A DNA stretch of 10,152 nucleotides from Methanosaeta sp. NSP1. GTDB lineage: Archaea > Halobacteriota > Methanosarcinia > Methanotrichales > Methanotrichaceae. The translations under genes were made by a program, and so were the position numbers. The stretch spans positions 1-10,152 of the forward strand of contig NOLC01000252.1 of NCBI GenBank assembly GCA_002256595.1, in the 5' to 3' direction. This document shows positions 9,147 to 10,152 of the stretch, in pieces. The notes under the pieces are model-generated. The model saw nothing but the letters and a program-made list of their open reading frames with translations. It did no database searches and was not told the DNA's origin. Position 1 is the first letter of the stretch; every line of letters begins with the position of its first letter.

Positions 9147-9845
9147 CTAATGTCTTGAGCACTCAATCCCTGATATCTTTTCCAAGAACGCGGGGCCCTC
9201 GGCTGAAGACAGGAGAGGCAGCTCCCAGTCCGATTCCAGCTTTCCATCTTTGCGGTAGACCATCACCCCTCGCCTCTCCCAGGCAGGAGTTCTGGCCAGG
9301 TTTATGCCCTTCTGGAAGACCAGCTCGTGGATCTCCGGCTCAGCCATGCCCCGAAGCCTCCCCATCGCCTGGACCGGATCGAGCCCCTCATCCCGCAGCA
9401 TGTAAAAGCCATAAGAAAAGACATGATTTCTCCAGGTCTCATTTTGGCGCTCCACAAGGTATCCCCGGATCTCTTCTGGACAGATAGGTATGGTGCGGCA
9501 GTCCATAGTGGCAATCCTGCCGGTCTCAAGAGAAAGGGCGGCTGAGAGATAGCCGGCCACCAGGGAATCGATCTTCTCCACCCGTCCTGCCAGAGGCGCC
9601 TTGAGATAGATAAGGCTGACCTCATCCGAGAACGTAAAGGCAAAGGCTGGAGCCAGGCCGGAATCAGAAAATATGCCCTCCATCGCCCGCACCATGGAAC
9701 GGGCGAAATCTATGTCGTAGGGCTTTCTTTTGCCTTGCAGCAATTTCTTGAAGCCCCTTCCATCAGCTCTGGCCGCCAGAGGGGCAGGGGCATACAGGCC
9801 GGAAAAAATCTCCCGGCTAGCCGATCTCTCGCTGATTCTTTGCAT
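9147..9845 (-). CDS. thg1: Thg1-like tRNA-His guanylyltransferase / 3'-5' tRNA polymerase
   Basis: A 232-residue Thg1 superfamily enzyme. These add nucleotides to the 5' end of tRNA in the 3'-to-5' direction; archaeal members (TLPs) add G-1 to tRNA-His in a template-dependent way and can repair truncated tRNA 5' ends. Signature motifs: RADGRGF (26-32) with catalytic Asp28; KRKPYD (39-44); FSDEVS (72-77) with metal-binding Asp74-Glu75; RQNETWRNHVFSYGFYML, starting near residue 133; and GINLARTPAWERRG near the C-terminal end. Length matches the family. The start at 9845 places REIFSGL and the DGRGF motif at the usual distance from the N-terminus and overlaps the upstream PRC-barrel gene by 29 bases, so the two are probably co-transcribed. 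In Methanosarcina acetivorans the homologue contains pyrrolysine at an in-frame UAG; here there is no internal stop. Confidence 0.88.
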   Translation of the reverse strand: MQRISERSASREIFSGLYAPAPLAARADGRGFKKLLQGKRKPYDIDFARSMVRAMEGIFSDSGLAPAFAFTFSDEVSLIYLKAPLAGRVEKIDSLVAGYLSAALSLETGRIATMDCRTIPICPEEIRGYLVERQNETWRNHVFSYGFYMLRDEGLDPVQAMGRLRGMAEPEIHELVFQKGINLARTPAWERRGVMVYRKDGKLESDWELPLLSSAEGPAFLEKISGIECSRH

Positions 9846-10080
9846 TTCTGGTCAGATGTCTGATGATGATGATGTCTGCCACAGCCACAACCCATCGGTA
9901 CGGTATAATGATCCCTTTGCCGCCCCTCTGATCAAATATATCCCTGTTTACCTCGCGGATCGCCAGACCGCTTACTACTCCATTCTCAGGGTCCAGCACT
10001 GCATCTTCCACTCTGCCCACAAACACGCCCATCTGGGTATAGATATCCTGGTCCAGGAGAGAAGCAATATCGACATTCAT
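9817..10080 (-). CDS. PRC-barrel domain protein
   Basis: An 87-residue protein consisting almost wholly of one PRC-barrel fold, a small beta barrel first known from photosynthetic reaction centre subunit H and 16S maturation factor RimM. The pattern is GVFVGRVEDAVLDPENGVVSGLAI (18-41), a glycine-rich turn (QRGGKG, 51-56), and the strand pair IIIPYRWVVAVADIIII (57-73). No signal peptide or membrane helix is apparent. Single-domain PRC-barrel proteins are common in euryarchaea; some in haloarchaea (CdpB family) work in cell division with SepF, while others are unassigned. Which applies here cannot be decided from sequence. It is the first gene of a two-gene unit with thg1, overlapping it by 29 bases, which may mean shared expression rather than shared function. 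Confidence 0.82.
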   Translation of the reverse strand: MNVDIASLLDQDIYTQMGVFVGRVEDAVLDPENGVVSGLAIREVNRDIFDQRGGKGIIIPYRWVVAVADIIIIRHLTRNAKNQREIG

Positions 10081-10111
10081 TTTTTTGTCCCATAATTAAA
10101 TTAGTGTATTA

Positions 10112-10120
10112 GATATTAAC
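10112..10120 (-). promoter_or_regulatory. Putative TATA box of the PRC-barrel-thg1 operon
   Basis: The minus strand reads GTTAATATC, preceded by CTCGCAAA. Transcription would start near 10091, leaving about 10 bases before the ATG. There is no Shine-Dalgarno sequence, only an A7 run before the start. A second AT-rich stretch (about 10094-10104) is too close to the ATG to be the box. Confidence 0.4.
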
Positions 10121-10152
10121 TTTGCGAGGCATGAAGCGCCCTATATGGGGCC

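Noticed and set aside
9098..9487. 129-codon plus-strand frame, and others opposite thg1
   Set aside because: They are antisense to thg1, proline-rich and low in complexity, as expected for a reverse reading of a GC-rich gene.

Overview
The window comes from a methanogenic archaeon of the Methanotrichaceae (Methanothrix, formerly Methanosaeta). The minus-strand 16S rRNA gene carries, without mismatch as I recall the probes, the target of the general archaeal probe ARC915 (4690-4709) and of the Methanosaetaceae probe MX825 (4781-4803). Archaeal TATA boxes, the order 16S-tRNA-Ala(TGC)-23S-5S, a Thg1-type tRNA-His guanylyltransferase and small PRC-barrel and HicB proteins all agree. Moderate GC points towards the M. 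soehngenii/concilii group, but species is inference.

Layout. 1-512: a two-gene toxin-antitoxin module, hicB then hicA, on the plus strand, with a TATA box and a perfect 14-bp palindrome just ahead of hicB. 513-620: convergent spacer with T-rich stretches and a short hairpin. 621-5562: a complete rRNA operon on the minus strand, read 16S, tRNA-Ala, 23S, 5S. Both large rRNAs are flanked by long inverted repeats forming pre-rRNA processing stems; the 16S stem contains a bulge-helix-bulge-like element. Between 23S and 5S lies a mini-tRNA (acceptor-like stem, perfect T arm, long middle hairpin, no D arm) ending 4 bases before 5S. 5563-6065: a leader and promoter region of about 500 bases with four TTTAAAT-type boxes in series.

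6066-8120 (minus): a 684-residue membrane protein with an extracellular dCache sensor, a HAMP domain and a SpoIIE/RsbU-like phosphatase domain in which several usual active-site residues are changed. It is divergent from 8271-9101 (plus), a 276-residue membrane protein I do not recognise, apparently made from a nearly leaderless mRNA. Converging on that gene from the right is a minus-strand pair: a PRC-barrel protein (9817-10080) overlapping by 29 bases a Thg1-like 3'-5' tRNA polymerase (9147-9845).

Together this is an rRNA and tRNA production locus edged by a toxin-antitoxin pair, a signalling protein and a tRNA-repair gene. No mobile element, CRISPR array or phage gene was seen. The most interesting points are the mini-tRNA upstream of 5S, the altered SpoIIE-like active site, the serial rRNA promoters, the C at position 55 of tRNA-Ala, and the palindrome in the hicBA promoter.
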